DNA of 64,000 bases from Proteobacteria bacterium ST_bin16 (GTDB lineage Bacteria > Pseudomonadota > Gammaproteobacteria > Burkholderiales > Nitrosomonadaceae). How positions within the stretch are numbered: position 1 is the first letter of the stretch; each line of letters opens with the position of its first letter. Below, piece after piece: positions 9,257-20,798 of this stretch. A program made the translations under genes and the position numbers. The stretch covers positions 11,917 through 75,916 of the forward strand of contig MSXT01000013.1 of assembly GCA_002083595.1 (NCBI GenBank), given 5' to 3'. The notes beneath the pieces were generated by a model. It saw only the letters and a program-made list of their open reading frames with translations. It searched no databases and was not told the origin of the DNA.

Positions 9257-10252
9257 CTATAAACTGGATTCTAGCTTAAGTATATCTTCCAGCTTGATGT
9301 TCGTTCCGGTTCCTTTGAACACAGTACCCACTTTTTTCTTGTTCAGATGCTCGATATTGAGGTTGTAGACTTCTTTTGAGAGCGGGAAATATTTGACTTC
9401 CGTCACCAGCGCCGCGGCATTCTGCATGTAGAAATTAACAAATTCCTGAACTTCGGGTTTTTCGGTGGATTTGGCGTTGACGTAGATGAATACCGGGCGC
9501 GATAACGGTTTATAGCTATTATTTTCTACCGTGGCAGCGGATGGCAGCACGCCACCGTTGCCGTTGTCGATCGCGACAGCGCTAATTTTTTTGCTATTCT
9601 CGATGTAATACGCGAAACCGAAGAATCCTAGCGCATAAATGTCGCTGGCGACGCCTTGTACCAGCACGTTGTCATCTTCCGATGCGGTGAAATCGCCACG
9701 GCTTGATTTGGCTTTGCCGACAACGGCTTCTGTGAAGTACTCGAAGGTACCGGAATCCGCGCCGGGGCCGTAGAGTTTGATTTTTTTGTCCGGCCATTCG
9801 GGATTGATCTGATTCCAGCTGGTGATTTTACCTTGCGCACCGGGTTCCCAGATTCTCTTCAATTCGTCGACGGTGATGGTTTTGCTCCAGGTATTTTTGG
9901 GATTTACAACGACAGTCAAAGCATCGAATGCGATGGGCATTTCGATATATTGCACGCCTGCTTCCTTACAGGCCTCCATTTCCAATTGCGTGATGGGACG
10001 CGAGGCATTAACGATATCGATCTCATTACGGCAGAATTTTTTGAACCCGCCACCTGTTCCTGAAATACCCACGGTCACACGAACCGCGCCGCGCTTGGCG
10101 ATCTGGAAGTCTTCGGCGACCGCTTCGGTAATGGGGAAAACCGTGCTGGAACCATCGATCTTTACGATCGGACTGGCGATTGCTGTTGTAATAGCGGATG
10201 CGCTCAACAGTGTAGCCGCTAAGAATGTTCTGAAGTTAAACGAGGTCAACAT
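9257..10252 (-). CDS. pstS: Phosphate-binding periplasmic protein PstS
   Basis: PstS binds inorganic phosphate in the periplasm and delivers it to the PstCAB importer. With the ATG at 10250-10252 the product is 331 residues with a signal peptide of about 26 (hydrophobic core, cleavage after AIA). The mature N-terminus DGSSTVFPITEAVAEDF and the later GADSGTFEYFTEAV are phosphate-binding loops of this family. An in-frame ATG 36 bases upstream is possible, but the later start has GGAG nine bases before it and gives a proper signal peptide. No pstC, pstA, pstB or phoU is adjacent. A Pho box about 66 bases upstream indicates PhoB control. Confidence 0.92.
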   Translation of the reverse strand: MLTSFNFRTFLAATLLSASAITTAIASPIVKIDGSSTVFPITEAVAEDFQIAKRGAVRVTVGISGTGGGFKKFCRNEIDIVNASRPITQLEMEACKEAGVQYIEMPIAFDALTVVVNPKNTWSKTITVDELKRIWEPGAQGKITSWNQINPEWPDKKIKLYGPGADSGTFEYFTEAVVGKAKSSRGDFTASEDDNVLVQGVASDIYALGFFGFAYYIENSKKISAVAIDNGNGGVLPSAATVENNSYKPLSRPVFIYVNAKSTEKPEVQEFVNFYMQNAAALVTEVKYFPLSKEVYNLNIEHLNKKKVGTVFKGTGTNIKLEDILKLESSL

Positions 10253-10317
10253 GAATATGTTCTCCAGGTGAGTCAATAAAATGGTCATGAAAGATTGTGC
10301 AACCGGTGCGGTATCTT

Positions 10318-10346
10318 ATTTCAGAATTGTTACAGGATTATGACAA
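10318..10346 (-). promoter_or_regulatory. Pho box with three PhoB half-sites upstream of pstS
   Basis: On the minus strand TTGTCAT-AATC-CTGTAAC-AATT-CTGAAAT gives three heptamers at exact 11-base spacing. The first two each match the CTGTCAY PhoB half-site at 6 of 7 positions and the third at 5 of 7. The array ends about 65 bases before the pstS ATG, with an A/T-rich possible -10 (TAAGAT) just downstream. This is the geometry expected of a PhoB-activated promoter. Confidence 0.72.
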
Positions 10347-10430
10347 TCTTTTTTTGTCTTAAAGCCGGTGTGCGTGTGCTGGTTTTTTGCGCATTTATGC
10401 AAAAAAGCTGCTAGTAAAAATGACACCGCA

Positions 10431-11792
10431 TTAAGAATTGCTGGCAGTCTGGATAGTTTCAGCGATACGCTCAGCCCAGTGATTGATTTTATGCTTCGAT
10501 TCCCCTTCAACCATGACGCGAATCAATGGTTCTGTGCCCGATGCACGAATCAGCACACGCCCTTTGTCATTCAGATCGGTTTCGGCTTCTTCGCGTACGG
10601 CTTGGACTGCTTTGTTGGCGCTGAAATTAAACGGTTTGGGAATTTTCACGTTGATCAAGCGTTGCGGGTAAAGCGAGACGCCGCGCATGAACTCGGCCAG
10701 CGTTTTATTCGTATCGCGTAACGCATACAGGACTTGCAGAGCGGAAATAATGCCGTCGCCTGTCGTATGCTTATCCATACAGATGATATGTCCGGAATTT
10801 TCGCCGCCGAGCTGCCATCCTTTCTCTTGCAATGCCTCCAACACATAGCGGTCACCGACGTTGGCGCGAAGAAATGGAATATTCATTTTTTTGAATTGCG
10901 CTTCGATCGCCAGATTGGTCATCAAGGTACCGGCAACCCCGCCGGTCAGCATTTTATTCTGCTGACGGTGTTTGGCGATAATATAAATCAGTTGATCGCC
11001 ATCATAAATCCGGCCATTTTTGTCGGCCATCATGAGCCGATCACCGTCGCCATCCAACGCAATGCCTAAGTCGGCGTGATGCTGTTTGACGGCTTTCTGT
11101 AACGTCGCGCAATGCGTCGCGCCACACTCCAAGTTGATATTCAGGCCATTGGGTTGCACGCCGATGGTGACGACGTCTGCACCCAACTCGTGCATGACGT
11201 GACCGGCGATATGATAAGCGGCACCATGTGCGCAATCGACAACGATACGTAGTCCGCGCAGGTCAAGGTGATAGGGGAAAGTGCTTTTACAAAATTCGAT
11301 ATAGCGTCCGGCGGCATCATCAATACGCTGTACTTTCCCTAATTGAGCGGAAGGTTTGGTTTCGATCGGCGCATGGATGCCGCTTTCGATTTTATGTTCT
11401 ATTTCGTCAGGTAGTTTTCTACCTTCGGCAGAAAAGAATTTAACGCCGTTGTCCTCGAATAGATTATGCGAAGCTGAAATCACGATCCCGGCTTGCAGCC
11501 GCAAAGCGCGAATCAGGTACGCGATGGCTGGGGTCGGCATCGGTCCGGATAGAATGACATCCACACCGGCGGCGCATAATCCTGCTTCCAGAGCGGATTC
11601 CAGCATATAACCCGATACCCGGGTATCCTTGCCGATCAGAACGGTCGGGCGTTTGCCTTGCATTAGATGCCAGTCCGCAGCCGCGAGAACTTTCCCGGCG
11701 GAATAGCCTAGATGCAGAATAAAATCCGGCGTGATGGGTGCTTTGCCGACACGTCCGCGGATACCATCTGTTCCAAAATATTTTTTAGTCAA
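10431..11792 (-). CDS. glmM: Phosphoglucosamine mutase
   Basis: GlmM interconverts glucosamine-6-phosphate and glucosamine-1-phosphate for UDP-GlcNAc, peptidoglycan and lipopolysaccharide synthesis. The 453-residue protein begins [14 protein letters not shown] and has the phosphoserine loop [12 protein letters not shown] (active Ser near residue 107), the metal loop DGDGDR, the sugar loop GGENSGH and the C-terminal phosphate-binding [12 protein letters not shown]. Length and motif order are standard. It is downstream of folP (spacing about 40 bases), the same order as the E. coli ftsH-folP-glmM cluster. Confidence 0.97.
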   Translation of the reverse strand: MTKKYFGTDGIRGRVGKAPITPDFILHLGYSAGKVLAAADWHLMQGKRPTVLIGKDTRVSGYMLESALEAGLCAAGVDVILSGPMPTPAIAYLIRALRLQAGIVISASHNLFEDNGVKFFSAEGRKLPDEIEHKIESGIHAPIETKPSAQLGKVQRIDDAAGRYIEFCKSTFPYHLDLRGLRIVVDCAHGAAYHIAGHVMHELGADVVTIGVQPNGLNINLECGATHCATLQKAVKQHHADLGIALDGDGDRLMMADKNGRIYDGDQLIYIIAKHRQQNKMLTGGVAGTLMTNLAIEAQFKKMNIPFLRANVGDRYVLEALQEKGWQLGGENSGHIICMDKHTTGDGIISALQVLYALRDTNKTLAEFMRGVSLYPQRLINVKIPKPFNFSANKAVQAVREEAETDLNDKGRVLIRASGTEPLIRVMVEGESKHKINHWAERIAETIQTASNS

Positions 11793-11834
11793 TTTGAGCG
11801 GTGTTTAATTGCAATGAGATGCGGTTGAATGGGT

Positions 11835-12671
11835 TTACTGTGTGTCACAATTTTTCATTGCCGTGTAGATAGCGAGCGCTTCCTTAGTAGCTTTGACATC
11901 GTGCACACGCACAATTTTGGCACCTTTGACTACTGCAAGCAAGGCTGCCGCGATACTTTCATGGGTCCGATCGGTTGCGCTGTTTCCCGTGACGGCGCCG
12001 AGCATGGATTTGCGTGATAAGCCTGCTAACAATGGAACACCAAGTGTAGTCAATTGATCCAGCTGATTTAACAGAGTGAAGTTATGTTGCAGCGTTTTGC
12101 CAAAACCAAAACCCGGATCGATCACCAATCGGTCTTCCGCTATGCCTGCCGATTTCGCGGCTTGGATGCGTTGTTGCAGGAAATCTTTGACTTCATGGAT
12201 GATATCTTTATATTGCGGGTTTTCTTGCATATTCCGCGGTGTGCCTTGCATATGCATTAAACAAATTTGCACCTGCTCATGCGGAGCTACTGCTTCCAGA
12301 GCTCCAGGGCTGCGCAGCGCATTGACGTCGTTAATCATGAAAGCACCTGCTGCTATGGCGTGTGTCATCACTTCGGGTTTGGAGGTATCAACCGATAGGG
12401 GAATTTGACTATCGGCGAGCGCTTCCAGTACCGGGATAACACGATCTAACTCTTCGTCGATGCTGACTTGCTGACTCCCCGGACGTGTTGATTCTCCACC
12501 AATGTCGAGGATATCGGCGCCTTCATCGATCAAATGCTTGGCGTGGATAATTGCTTGTTGTGCCGATAAGTACAGCCCGCCGTCCGAGAAAGAGTCGGGT
12601 GTCACGTTAATGATGCCCATGATCAACGGGCGATTGCTTGACAGGATTGGGTTTTGCACGAATGAGGACAC
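11835..12671 (-). CDS. folP: Dihydropteroate synthase
   Basis: FolP condenses p-aminobenzoate with dihydropterin pyrophosphate in folate synthesis and is the sulfonamide target. The 278-residue product has the two signature regions MGIINVTPDSFSDGG (about 18-32) and GADILDIGGESTRPG (about 51-65), then DVNALR, the conserved DPGFGFGKT and GLSRKS. It lies between ftsH and glmM. A strong hairpin separates it from ftsH, so it may be transcribed partly independently. Confidence 0.97.
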   Translation of the reverse strand: MSSFVQNPILSSNRPLIMGIINVTPDSFSDGGLYLSAQQAIIHAKHLIDEGADILDIGGESTRPGSQQVSIDEELDRVIPVLEALADSQIPLSVDTSKPEVMTHAIAAGAFMINDVNALRSPGALEAVAPHEQVQICLMHMQGTPRNMQENPQYKDIIHEVKDFLQQRIQAAKSAGIAEDRLVIDPGFGFGKTLQHNFTLLNQLDQLTTLGVPLLAGLSRKSMLGAVTGNSATDRTHESIAAALLAVVKGAKIVRVHDVKATKEALAIYTAMKNCDTQ

Positions 12672-12699
12672 AGTGGGATAAGAGGAGTTGTAGAAGTGA

Positions 12700-12733
12700 A
12701 AACGGGATACGATTTTATGGTCGTATCCCGTTT
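12700..12733 (-). terminator. Rho-independent-type terminator after ftsH
   Basis: A perfect 13-bp stem (12700-12712 with 12721-12733, arm AAACGGGATACGA) encloses an eight-base loop 17 bases beyond the ftsH stop. On the minus strand it is followed by a short T run (TTTT). It lies before the folP start, so it would end or attenuate ftsH read-through into folP. Confidence 0.7.
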
Positions 12734-12750
12734 ATCCCGATTACTGACGA

Positions 12751-14673
12751 TTAATCAGCTTCTTTTGCAATCTCTTGCGGTGCAGCGGGTTCTTTAGGTT
12801 CATCCGTTTTTGCCGCAGTAGATGGTCCTTCGCTTGCTACTGTGGGAGACATTGATTGAGGCGGTTTGGGTGGACGCGGTGGGCGGCCCTCCATGATATC
12901 GTTGATTTGATCGCTATCAATCGTTTCCCATTCCAGCAATGCCTTGGTCATGGCTTCAATCTTGTCTTTATTTTCTTCAATCAGTTTACGAGCAATTGCA
13001 TATTGTTCATCCACAATACGGCGAACTTCTGCATCAACAGTCTGCATCGTTTTTTCACTCATATTTTTATGCGTGGTTACTGAACGGCCGAGGAAAACTT
13101 CGCCTTCATTCTCACCATAAACCATCGGTCCAAGCTTGTCGGACATCCCCCATTGGGTAACCATTTGCCGCGCTAATTCGGTAGCACGCTCAAAGTCATT
13201 GGATGCGCCGGTGGTCATTTGATGCATGAAAACTTCCTCAGCAATACGGCCGCCAAACATCACGGAAATTCTTTGCAGAATTTCTTCACGTTCCATGCTG
13301 AAACGATCTTCCGTTGGCAATTGCATCGTGACACCCAATGCGCGGCCACGCGGAATAATCGTCACTTTGTGCACCGGATCGGTTTTCGGCAGCAATTGAG
13401 CCACTACCGCATGACCTGATTCATGGTAAGCGGTATTCCGGCGTTCGTGTTCCGGCATAACCACTGAGCGACGTTCCGCACCCATGAAAATTTTGTCTTT
13501 GGCGCGTTCAAAATCTTCCATGTCGACCAGACGCTTGTTGCTGCGCGCGGCAAACAACGCTGCTTCATTGACCAAGTTGGCCAGATCGGCACCCGACATA
13601 CCGGGTGTGCCACGCGCCAGAATGTCCGCTTTGACGTCGGGTGAAAGGGGCACTTTACGCATATGCACATGCAGAATCTGTTCCCGTCCACGGATGTCCG
13701 GCAGAGGCACAGTGACTTGACGGTCAAAACGGCCAGGACGTAACAATGCTGGATCCAATACATCCGGACGGTTCGTTGCTGCAATGACGATCACGCCCAT
13801 GGCGCCTTCAAAGCCGTCCATTTCCACCAGCAATTGGTTAAGCGTTTGCTCGCGTTCATCGTTCCCGCCACCCAGTCCGGCGCCACGTTGACGGCCAACC
13901 GCATCAATCTCGTCAATAAAGATGATGCAGGGCGCATGTTTTTTAGCTTGCTCGAACATGTCACGTACACGGGATGCGCCCACACCGACAAACATTTCAA
14001 CGAAATCCGAACCGGAAATGCTGAAGAAAGGTACTCCCGCTTCTCCTGCGATAGCTCGCGCCAGCAATGTTTTACCGGTACCTGGACTGCCTACCATCAA
14101 AACACCGCGAGGGATTCGTCCGCCAAGTTTCTGGAATTTGGACGGGTCGCGCAGGAATTCAACCAGCTCCGCTACTTCTTCCTTTGCTTCCTCACAACCT
14201 GCAACGTCGTTGAAAGTCACTGTGTTGGCTGATTTATCCAGCATGCGCGCTTTGCTTTTACCGAACGAGAATGCGCCGCCATTGCGTCCGCCACCCTGCA
14301 TTTGCCGCATGAAGAAAATCCATACCGCAATCAGTAACAGCATTGGGAACCATGAGATGAAAATACTCATCAGCATAGATGGTTCTTCTTCCGGTTTAGC
14401 TTCAACAATGACGCCGGCTTTGAGTAGATCACTGACCATCCATGGATCGGATGGCGCATAGGTTGTAAAGCGTCTGCCATCGGATTTCGTACCTTTCAGG
14501 GTACGGCCTTCAATGACAACTTTGGCAATTCTGCCTTGATTCAATTCAGAAATGAATTGAGAATATTCCATTGGTACTTGCGTCGGTTGACGTACGCTGA
14601 ATTGGTTAAATACGGTCATCAACACAAGTGCAATTACCAGCCAAATGGCCATGTTTTTAATTAAGTTATTCAA
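12751..14673 (-). CDS. ftsH: ATP-dependent zinc metalloprotease FtsH
   Basis: FtsH is the membrane AAA+ protease that degrades SecY, LpxC, sigma-32 and damaged membrane proteins. The 640 residues show TM1 (about 7-24), a periplasmic segment, TM2 (about 103-121), an AAA domain with Walker A GSPGTGKT (about 194-201), [15 protein letters not shown] and the second region of homology with ATNRPD, then the zinc site HESGH (about 418-422). The C-terminal tail is proline- and alanine-rich. The second residue of Walker A is Ser where E. coli has Pro, a harmless variant. It follows rlmE on the same strand with a gap of about 170 bases. Confidence 0.98.
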   Translation of the reverse strand: MNNLIKNMAIWLVIALVLMTVFNQFSVRQPTQVPMEYSQFISELNQGRIAKVVIEGRTLKGTKSDGRRFTTYAPSDPWMVSDLLKAGVIVEAKPEEEPSMLMSIFISWFPMLLLIAVWIFFMRQMQGGGRNGGAFSFGKSKARMLDKSANTVTFNDVAGCEEAKEEVAELVEFLRDPSKFQKLGGRIPRGVLMVGSPGTGKTLLARAIAGEAGVPFFSISGSDFVEMFVGVGASRVRDMFEQAKKHAPCIIFIDEIDAVGRQRGAGLGGGNDEREQTLNQLLVEMDGFEGAMGVIVIAATNRPDVLDPALLRPGRFDRQVTVPLPDIRGREQILHVHMRKVPLSPDVKADILARGTPGMSGADLANLVNEAALFAARSNKRLVDMEDFERAKDKIFMGAERRSVVMPEHERRNTAYHESGHAVVAQLLPKTDPVHKVTIIPRGRALGVTMQLPTEDRFSMEREEILQRISVMFGGRIAEEVFMHQMTTGASNDFERATELARQMVTQWGMSDKLGPMVYGENEGEVFLGRSVTTHKNMSEKTMQTVDAEVRRIVDEQYAIARKLIEENKDKIEAMTKALLEWETIDSDQINDIMEGRPPRPPKPPQSMSPTVASEGPSTAAKTDEPKEPAAPQEIAKEAD

Positions 14674-14846
14674 GATAGCTCCTTGGTTTGCACCTTAAAA
14701 ATCATTGATTGGACATTCTAACTCTATTTTGTCAAATAGAACAGAACAGTTCATGTTATAGAAATTTGCTATCAAACTATCATCCTACTCTTTACATTTG
14801 CCTTAATCACTGGGGGGATCCATTCATTTCTCAGTGATTTCCGGTG

Positions 14847-15467
14847 TTACTTTTTTCCGAGTCCTAATAAATATAATTCGTTGCTGCGATCGCGCGAGGC
14901 TTCCGGTTTTCGTACCACAACGCTTTTGAATTCGGCGCGCATGTCGCGATGAAACTGCTCAAAATCCCTGCCTTGAAAAACTTTGACTAGGAAATTTCCG
15001 CCATAGTTCAGTTGTTCCATTGAGAATGCCAGCGCCAGTTCGGCCAAGTACATACTTCTGGCTTGATCGCTGACTACAATACCGCTCATATTGGGTGCCA
15101 TGTCTGAAATGACAAGATCCGGCTGCCGCTCTTCCAGATGTTTTCTTAATTCCAACAAAGCACGCTCTTCTCTAAAATCATCCTGAATAAATTCCACACC
15201 GGGCAAAGGCGCCATTTCCAGGATATCCAATGCAATCACTTTTCCTGTCCGGCCTACTTTCTGGCTGGCGACTTGAGACCAGCTGCCGGGTGCAGCACCT
15301 AAATCGACAACAATCATACCGGATTTAAATAGATGATCCCGCTCGGCGATCTCAAGCAGCTTGTAAGCGGCACGAGAACGATAACCTTCTTTCTTGGATT
15401 GCTTGACGAAAAAATCATTAACATGTTCTTTCATCCAAGCTTTGCTGGTTTTAGCCCGTTTCATCAA
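14847..15467 (-). CDS. rlmE: 23S rRNA 2'-O-ribose U2552 methyltransferase RlmE
   Basis: RlmE (RrmJ/FtsJ) methylates U2552 of 23S rRNA with SAM late in 50S assembly. The 206-residue protein has [12 protein letters not shown] with the catalytic Lys, the SAM-binding [14 protein letters not shown], the conserved DMAPNMSG with catalytic Asp, and LVKVFQG with the second Lys, completing the K-D-K-E set. It precedes ftsH on the same strand, the conserved rrmJ-ftsH pairing, and is divergent from yhbY with only 27 bases between starts. Confidence 0.97.
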   Translation of the reverse strand: MMKRAKTSKAWMKEHVNDFFVKQSKKEGYRSRAAYKLLEIAERDHLFKSGMIVVDLGAAPGSWSQVASQKVGRTGKVIALDILEMAPLPGVEFIQDDFREERALLELRKHLEERQPDLVISDMAPNMSGIVVSDQARSMYLAELALAFSMEQLNYGGNFLVKVFQGRDFEQFHRDMRAEFKSVVVRKPEASRDRSNELYLLGLGKK

Positions 15468-15494
15468 GTAAAATAATACGTTTAAAGAGAATTT

Positions 15495-15848
15495 ATGTTA
15501 ACACTAACAATTGCTCAGCGGCGTGAATTGAAAGCGCAAGCGCACGCGCTGAATCCGGTCGTAATGATTGGAAAATCGGGATTATCCGCCACGGTTATCG
15601 AAGAATTGGAGCGTGGACTTACAAGTCATGAACTGATTAAGGTTAAGGTTCAAGTCGACGATCGGACTGCCAGGAATGCGCTTTTTGAAGAAATCTGTGA
15701 AAAGCTGAGTGCCGCACCGGTGCAGCATATCGGGAAAACTTTTGTTATCTATCGTCCCAAGCCGGAAGAAGCTGGTAAAAAAACCGAACGTTCTTCGCAA
15801 AAAAAGAAGCGCGAGCCGTTTCGCACCAAACGCAGTTATCAGAATTGA
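15495..15848 (+). CDS. yhbY: CRM-domain RNA-binding protein YhbY
   Basis: YhbY is a small ribosome-assembly protein with a CRS1-YhbY (CRM) domain that associates with pre-50S particles. Residues 1-97 match the whole family: [20 protein letters not shown] at the start, then GKSGL and a C-terminal [10 protein letters not shown] strand. A basic, probably disordered tail of about 20 residues follows. It is divergent from rlmE, the usual arrangement, and convergent with greA with a 12-base gap. Confidence 0.94.
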   Translation: MLTLTIAQRRELKAQAHALNPVVMIGKSGLSATVIEELERGLTSHELIKVKVQVDDRTARNALFEEICEKLSAAPVQHIGKTFVIYRPKPEEAGKKTERSSQKKKREPFRTKRSYQN

Positions 15849-15860
15849 GCTTTCGCGGCA

Positions 15861-16337
15861 TCAAATGTATTTGACATCAAGTATTTCGTATTCACGTACT
15901 CCGCCGGGTGCCTGAACTTCGGCGATATCGCCCGCATATTTGCCGATTAATGCGCGTGAAATGGGGGAGCTGATGGAAATTTTTCCATTCTTTATGTTGG
16001 CTTCATCGTCGCCGACGATTTGATAGGTAACCGTCTCGCCGCTTTGCAAATCTTCCAGTTCAACAGTGGCGCCGAAAACACAAGCACCGTCGGCGTTAAT
16101 CAGCGCGGGATTGATGATCTGAGCACTGGAGAGTTTGCTTTCCAGTTCGGCAATACGGCCTTCAATGAACCCTTGTTTTTCCTTGGCAGCATCATATTCG
16201 GCATTTTCGGAAAGATCACCATGCGAACGCGCTTCTGCAATCGCCGCGATGACTGCGGGGCGATGTACGGTTTTCATTTCGTGCAGTTCTTTGCGTAGCG
16301 CTTCCGCTCCGGCTACTGTTAAAGGGATCGTACTCAT
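15861..16337 (-). CDS. greA: Transcription elongation factor GreA
   Basis: GreA binds the RNA polymerase secondary channel and stimulates cleavage of backtracked RNA. The 158-residue protein has the normal size: an N-terminal coiled-coil hairpin (about 1-75, with the acidic tip [12 protein letters not shown]) and a C-terminal FKBP-like domain (about 80-158, ending in [12 protein letters not shown]). It is the last gene of the minus-strand carA-carB-greA block, with a gap of about 70 bases after carB. Confidence 0.97.
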   Translation of the reverse strand: MSTIPLTVAGAEALRKELHEMKTVHRPAVIAAIAEARSHGDLSENAEYDAAKEKQGFIEGRIAELESKLSSAQIINPALINADGACVFGATVELEDLQSGETVTYQIVGDDEANIKNGKISISSPISRALIGKYAGDIAEVQAPGGVREYEILDVKYI

Positions 16338-16406
16338 TGTAATTTTTTGCCTTTCATTTTCATTCTATTCCGTGATAATCAGGGAAAACCGGAAGTTATT
16401 TTTTAC

Positions 16407-19400
16407 TTATGCCTTGAGTTGTACATGCAATTTCTGCAAATTATATGCTTGCAGTTCACGCTTGCTGGTAATGCCTACACACGCCGCGCGTGCGCCTGCT
16501 AGTGTCGTATAGTAGGTCACTTTCGCCTGCAGCGCGGCATGGCGGATCGAATACGAATCCTTTATCGCGCTGCGCTGGTTTTTTACGGTGTTGATGATCA
16601 AGCTGATTTCACCATTCTTGATCATATCAACAATATGCGGGCGGCCTTCCGCTACCTTATTGATAATGATGACGTCGATCCCCGCTTCGGTTATTGCCGC
16701 GGCAGTACCGCGCGTAGCATAAAGGGTGAAGCCGAGTTCTGCAAGGTTGCGCGCGATTTCAACCGCATGCGGTTTATCCGATTGGCGCACACTGATGAAA
16801 ATTTTACCCGAAGTGGGAAGACGGACATCGGTGGCCAATTGGGATTTCACAAACGCTTCGGCAAAAGTGGTGCCCATGCCCATGACTTCGCCGGTCGACT
16901 TCATCTCCGGCCCTAGTATCGTATCAACGCCGGGCAGCTTGATAAAGGGGAAAACCGCTTCCTTGACCGAATAATACTCAGGAATCACTTCCTCGGTAAC
17001 ACCCTGATCAATCAAGCTCTTACCGGTCATGCAGCGCGCCGCAATTTTGGCCAGTTGCAGACCGGTTGCCTTGGAAATGAAGGGTACCGTGCGCGATGCG
17101 CGAGGATTGACTTCGAGGACATAAACGGTATCGTCTTGAATCGCGAACTGCACGTTCATCAATCCAATCACATGGAGCGCCCGTGCCATTTCGGCGGTCT
17201 GATAGCGCAACTCGTCGAGCATTTCCGGTTGCAGATTGAAGGTCGGCAGTGAACATGCGGAATCACCCGAATGCACGCCGGCCTGTTCAATATGTTCCAT
17301 GATACCGCCAATCAGCACGGTTTCTCCGTCGAAGATGGCGTCGACATCCACTTCAGTGGCATTGGTCAGAAAATGGTCCAGTAATACCGGGGAATCGTTG
17401 GAAACTTTAACCGCTTCACGCATGTAACGTTCCAGATCGGCTTTCTCATGCACGATCTCCATCGCGCGGCCGCCCAATACGTAACTGGGCCGTACCACCA
17501 GCGGATAGCCGATTTCCTCGGCGGCGATCAGGGCGGCTTCCGGATTGCGTGCAGTGCGATTGGGCGGTTGCCGCAGTCCCAGTTGTTGCAGCATTTGCTG
17601 AAAGCGTTCGCGATCTTCCGCGCAATCGATCATATCCGGGCTGGTGCCGATAATCGGCACACCGTTGGCTTCCAGATCGCGCGCAAGCTTAAGCGGTGTT
17701 TGTCCGCCATACTGTACGATCACGCCATCGGGTTTTTCCACCGCAACGATTTCGAGCACGTCTTCCAGTGTCAGCGGTTCAAAATATAAACGATCCGATG
17801 TGTCATAGTCGGTTGAAACCGTTTCCGGGTTGCAATTGACCATGATGGTTTCAAAACCGTCTTCGCGCAGCGCCAGAGCCGCATGCACACAGCAGTAATC
17901 GAACTCGATGCCTTGCCCGATGCGATTAGGACCGCCGCCCAGCACCATGATCTTCTTATTACCGGTTGGGCGGGACTCACACTCATCTTCGTAAGTGGAG
18001 TACATATACGCCGTACTGGTCGCAAACTCGGCCGCACAGGTGTCGACACGTTTATAGACCGGGTGCAGATTGAATTGATGGCGGCGCGAACGGACCGCGG
18101 TCTGCCCGGTATTGAGCAGCTTCGCCAAACGCCGGTCGGAAAAACCGCTGCGTTTCAATTTGCGCAGCGCCGGATAATCCAGAGCATCCAGCGCCGTACC
18201 GGTCAATGCTTGTTCCTGTTTGACCAAATCTTCGATTTGCGCCAGAAACCAGAGATCGATGTGCGTCAGCTGATGCACTTCTTCCAGTGACAAATGACAG
18301 CGGAACGCATCGGCGATAAACCAGATCCGCTCGGGGCCGGGATTGGCCAGTTCGGTGTGGATGGTTTCCAGGCTGTCGGTTTTTTCATCCAGACCATCAA
18401 CACCCGTTTCCAGTCCGCGTAATGCTTTTTGCAGCGATTCCTGGAACGTGCGGCCGATTGCCATCACTTCACCGACCGATTTCATCTGTGTGGTCAAGCG
18501 GTCATTGGTTTGCGGAAATTTTTCAAAAGCAAACCGTGGTACTTTGGTGACGACATAATCAATGGTGGGCTCAAAGGAAGCCGGGGTAATGCCGCCGGTA
18601 ATATCGTTATCCAGCTCGTTCAGCGTGTAACCGACGGCCAGCTTGGCGGCGATTTTGGCAATGGGAAAACCGGTCGCTTTCGACGCCAGCGCGGAAGAGC
18701 GCGACACGCGCGGATTCATCTCGATCACCAGCATGCGGCCGTTGTCCGGGTTGATGGCAAACTGCACATTGGAACCGCCGGTTTCCACGCCGATTTCCCG
18801 CAGCACTGCAATCGATGCATTACGCATCAGTTGATATTCTTTGTCGGTGAGCGTTTGCGCCGGTGCGACGGTGATCGAATCGCCGGTATGCACACCCATC
18901 GGATCGAGGTTTTCGATCGAACACACAATGATGCAGTTATCGTTTTTATCCCGCACCACTTCCATCTCGAACTCTTTCCAGCCGATCACGGATTCTTCGA
19001 TCAGCAGTTCCTTGGTGGGTGAGGTTTTCAATCCGCGTTCGCAGATATCCAGAAACTCTTCGCGATTATAGGCAATGCCGCCGCCGCTGCCGCCCATCGT
19101 GAACGAAGGGCGGATAATGGCCGGATAACCGAGCATTGCTTGAACCTGCATGGCTTCTTCCAGGCTATGCGCAACCGCTGAGCGTGCCGAGCCCAAGCCG
19201 ATACGGGTCATCGCTTGTTTGAATTTTTCCCGGTCTTCCGCCATATCGATGGCTTCGCGCGAGGCGCCGATGAGCTCGACACCGTATTTTTCCAGCACGC
19301 CATGCTTGACCAGGTCGAGCGCGCAATTCAACGCCGTTTGCCCGCCCATCGTGGGCAGTAGCGCTTGCGGCCGTTCGATCGCGATGATTTTCTCAATCAT

Positions 19401-19616
19401 GGTCCAGGTGATCGGCTCGATATACGTGGCATCCGCCATTTCCGGATCGGTCATGATGGTGGCGGGATTCGAATTCACCAGAATGATGCGATAGCCTTCT
19501 TCACGTAAGGCCTTACAGGCTTGCACGCCGGAATAATCAAACTCACAAGCTTGGCCGATAATGATCGGGCCGGCACCGATGATGAGAATGGACTGAATGT
19601 CGGTACGTTTAGGCAT
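16407..19616 (-). CDS. carB: Carbamoyl-phosphate synthase large subunit
   Basis: CarB uses ammonia passed from CarA, bicarbonate and two ATP to make carbamoyl phosphate for pyrimidines and arginine. At 1069 residues it is full length. It has two homologous ATP-grasp halves, each opening with a [14 protein letters not shown] loop ([19 protein letters not shown] at residue 11, and again near residue 560), separated by the oligomerization region, and a C-terminal MGS-type allosteric domain (about 935-1069). It is 27 bases downstream of carA on the same strand. Confidence 0.98.
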   Translation of the reverse strand: MPKRTDIQSILIIGAGPIIIGQACEFDYSGVQACKALREEGYRIILVNSNPATIMTDPEMADATYIEPITWTMIEKIIAIERPQALLPTMGGQTALNCALDLVKHGVLEKYGVELIGASREAIDMAEDREKFKQAMTRIGLGSARSAVAHSLEEAMQVQAMLGYPAIIRPSFTMGGSGGGIAYNREEFLDICERGLKTSPTKELLIEESVIGWKEFEMEVVRDKNDNCIIVCSIENLDPMGVHTGDSITVAPAQTLTDKEYQLMRNASIAVLREIGVETGGSNVQFAINPDNGRMLVIEMNPRVSRSSALASKATGFPIAKIAAKLAVGYTLNELDNDITGGITPASFEPTIDYVVTKVPRFAFEKFPQTNDRLTTQMKSVGEVMAIGRTFQESLQKALRGLETGVDGLDEKTDSLETIHTELANPGPERIWFIADAFRCHLSLEEVHQLTHIDLWFLAQIEDLVKQEQALTGTALDALDYPALRKLKRSGFSDRRLAKLLNTGQTAVRSRRHQFNLHPVYKRVDTCAAEFATSTAYMYSTYEDECESRPTGNKKIMVLGGGPNRIGQGIEFDYCCVHAALALREDGFETIMVNCNPETVSTDYDTSDRLYFEPLTLEDVLEIVAVEKPDGVIVQYGGQTPLKLARDLEANGVPIIGTSPDMIDCAEDRERFQQMLQQLGLRQPPNRTARNPEAALIAAEEIGYPLVVRPSYVLGGRAMEIVHEKADLERYMREAVKVSNDSPVLLDHFLTNATEVDVDAIFDGETVLIGGIMEHIEQAGVHSGDSACSLPTFNLQPEMLDELRYQTAEMARALHVIGLMNVQFAIQDDTVYVLEVNPRASRTVPFISKATGLQLAKIAARCMTGKSLIDQGVTEEVIPEYYSVKEAVFPFIKLPGVDTILGPEMKSTGEVMGMGTTFAEAFVKSQLATDVRLPTSGKIFISVRQSDKPHAVEIARNLAELGFTLYATRGTAAAITEAGIDVIIINKVAEGRPHIVDMIKNGEISLIINTVKNQRSAIKDSYSIRHAALQAKVTYYTTLAGARAACVGITSKRELQAYNLQKLHVQLKA

Positions 19617-19643
19617 ACTCTCTAGCGGATGAACATGGCGTAA

Positions 19644-20798
19644 TTATTGGGAATGCTGGCTTTTATAGCGCTGCATCATGGCGATGAATTTATCAAACAA
19701 ATAATCCGCTTCATGCGGCCCTGGGCTTGCTTCCGGGTGACCCTGAAAACAGAAGGCCGGTTTATCGGTTAACTCGAATCCTTGCAGACTGCCGTCAAAG
19801 AGCGAGACATGCGTGATCCGCGCGGTTGCGGGCAAAGTATCGATATCGACGGCGAAACCGTGATTCTGGCTGGTAATGATCACCTTGCCATTGGCTACAT
19901 CCTGCACCGGATGGTTGGCGCCGTGATGGCCGAATTTCATTTTAATGGTGCGCGCGCCGGTGGCTAACCCCAGCAATTGATGACCCAGGCAAATGCCGAA
20001 CAGCGGAATATTCTTTTCCAGCAAGGCTTGCGTGGCGGAAATGGCGTAATCGCACGGCTCCGGATCACCGGGACCATTGGACAGAAAGATACCGTCAGGT
20101 TGTGTTTTCAGAATCTCCGCAGCCGGGGTTTGCGCCGGGAATACCGTTACTTTGCAGCCGCGCTGCGCCAGTTTGCGCAGAATCGTGCGTTTGATGCCGA
20201 AATCGAAAGCGGCGACGTGAAATCTGGGACTGTCTTGAGTCCGGAAACCGGATTCGAGCGACCATTCGCCTTCCGTCCATGTATACGATTGACGGCAGCT
20301 CACCACTTTGGCGAGATCCATTCCGGCAAGTCCGGGGAACGCCCGGGCAGCTTGCAATGCTTTTTCTTCGTCGATATCGCCCGCCATGATGCAACCGGCT
20401 TGCGCGCCTTTTTCGCGCAAAATTCGCGTCAGTTTGCGCGTGTCAATTTCGGCGATGGCAACGACATTCTGTTCTTGGAGAAACTCCGGTAATGTGCGGG
20501 TTTTACGAAAACTGCTGGCCATGAGCGGCAAATCACGGATCACTAAACCGGCGGCGTACACTTTATTGATGTTACCGGATTCAAAATCTTCCGGATTAGT
20601 GCCGGTGTTGCCAATATGCGGATAAGTCAGGGTAATGATTTGCTGGCAATACGACGGATCGGTCAAAATTTCCTGGTAACCGGTCATCGCCGTATTGAAC
20701 GCCACTTCCCCAGTGTTGATGCCTTCAATGCCAATAGACACGCCACGAAAAATTGTTCCATCGGCAAGTGCGAGGATGGCGTGCGGTCGTTGTGACAC
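19644..20798 (-). CDS. carA: Carbamoyl-phosphate synthase small subunit (glutaminase)
   Basis: CarA is the glutamine amidotransferase subunit that supplies ammonia to CarB. Residues 1-150 are the CPSase small-chain domain ([28 protein letters not shown]). The rest is a class I glutaminase with the nucleophile Cys in [12 protein letters not shown] and the His/Glu pair in [13 protein letters not shown]. An ATG eight codons upstream would give 392 residues. The GTG at 20796-20798 is preceded by a perfect AAGGAG six bases away and gives 384 residues, near the 382 of E. coli, so the GTG start is chosen. Confidence 0.96.
   Translation of the reverse strand: MSQRPHAILALADGTIFRGVSIGIEGINTGEVAFNTAMTGYQEILTDPSYCQQIITLTYPHIGNTGTNPEDFESGNINKVYAAGLVIRDLPLMASSFRKTRTLPEFLQEQNVVAIAEIDTRKLTRILREKGAQAGCIMAGDIDEEKALQAARAFPGLAGMDLAKVVSCRQSYTWTEGEWSLESGFRTQDSPRFHVAAFDFGIKRTILRKLAQRGCKVTVFPAQTPAAEILKTQPDGIFLSNGPGDPEPCDYAISATQALLEKNIPLFGICLGHQLLGLATGARTIKMKFGHHGANHPVQDVANGKVIITSQNHGFAVDIDTLPATARITHVSLFDGSLQGFELTDKPAFCFQGHPEASPGPHEADYLFDKFIAMMQRYKSQHSQ

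Noticed and set aside
13922..14461. 179-codon plus-strand open frame opposite ftsH
   Set aside because: Antisense to an essential, well-conserved gene with no independent evidence.
18429..19022. 197-codon plus-strand open frame opposite carB
   Set aside because: Shadow of the carB frame; composition and lack of start signals do not support a gene.
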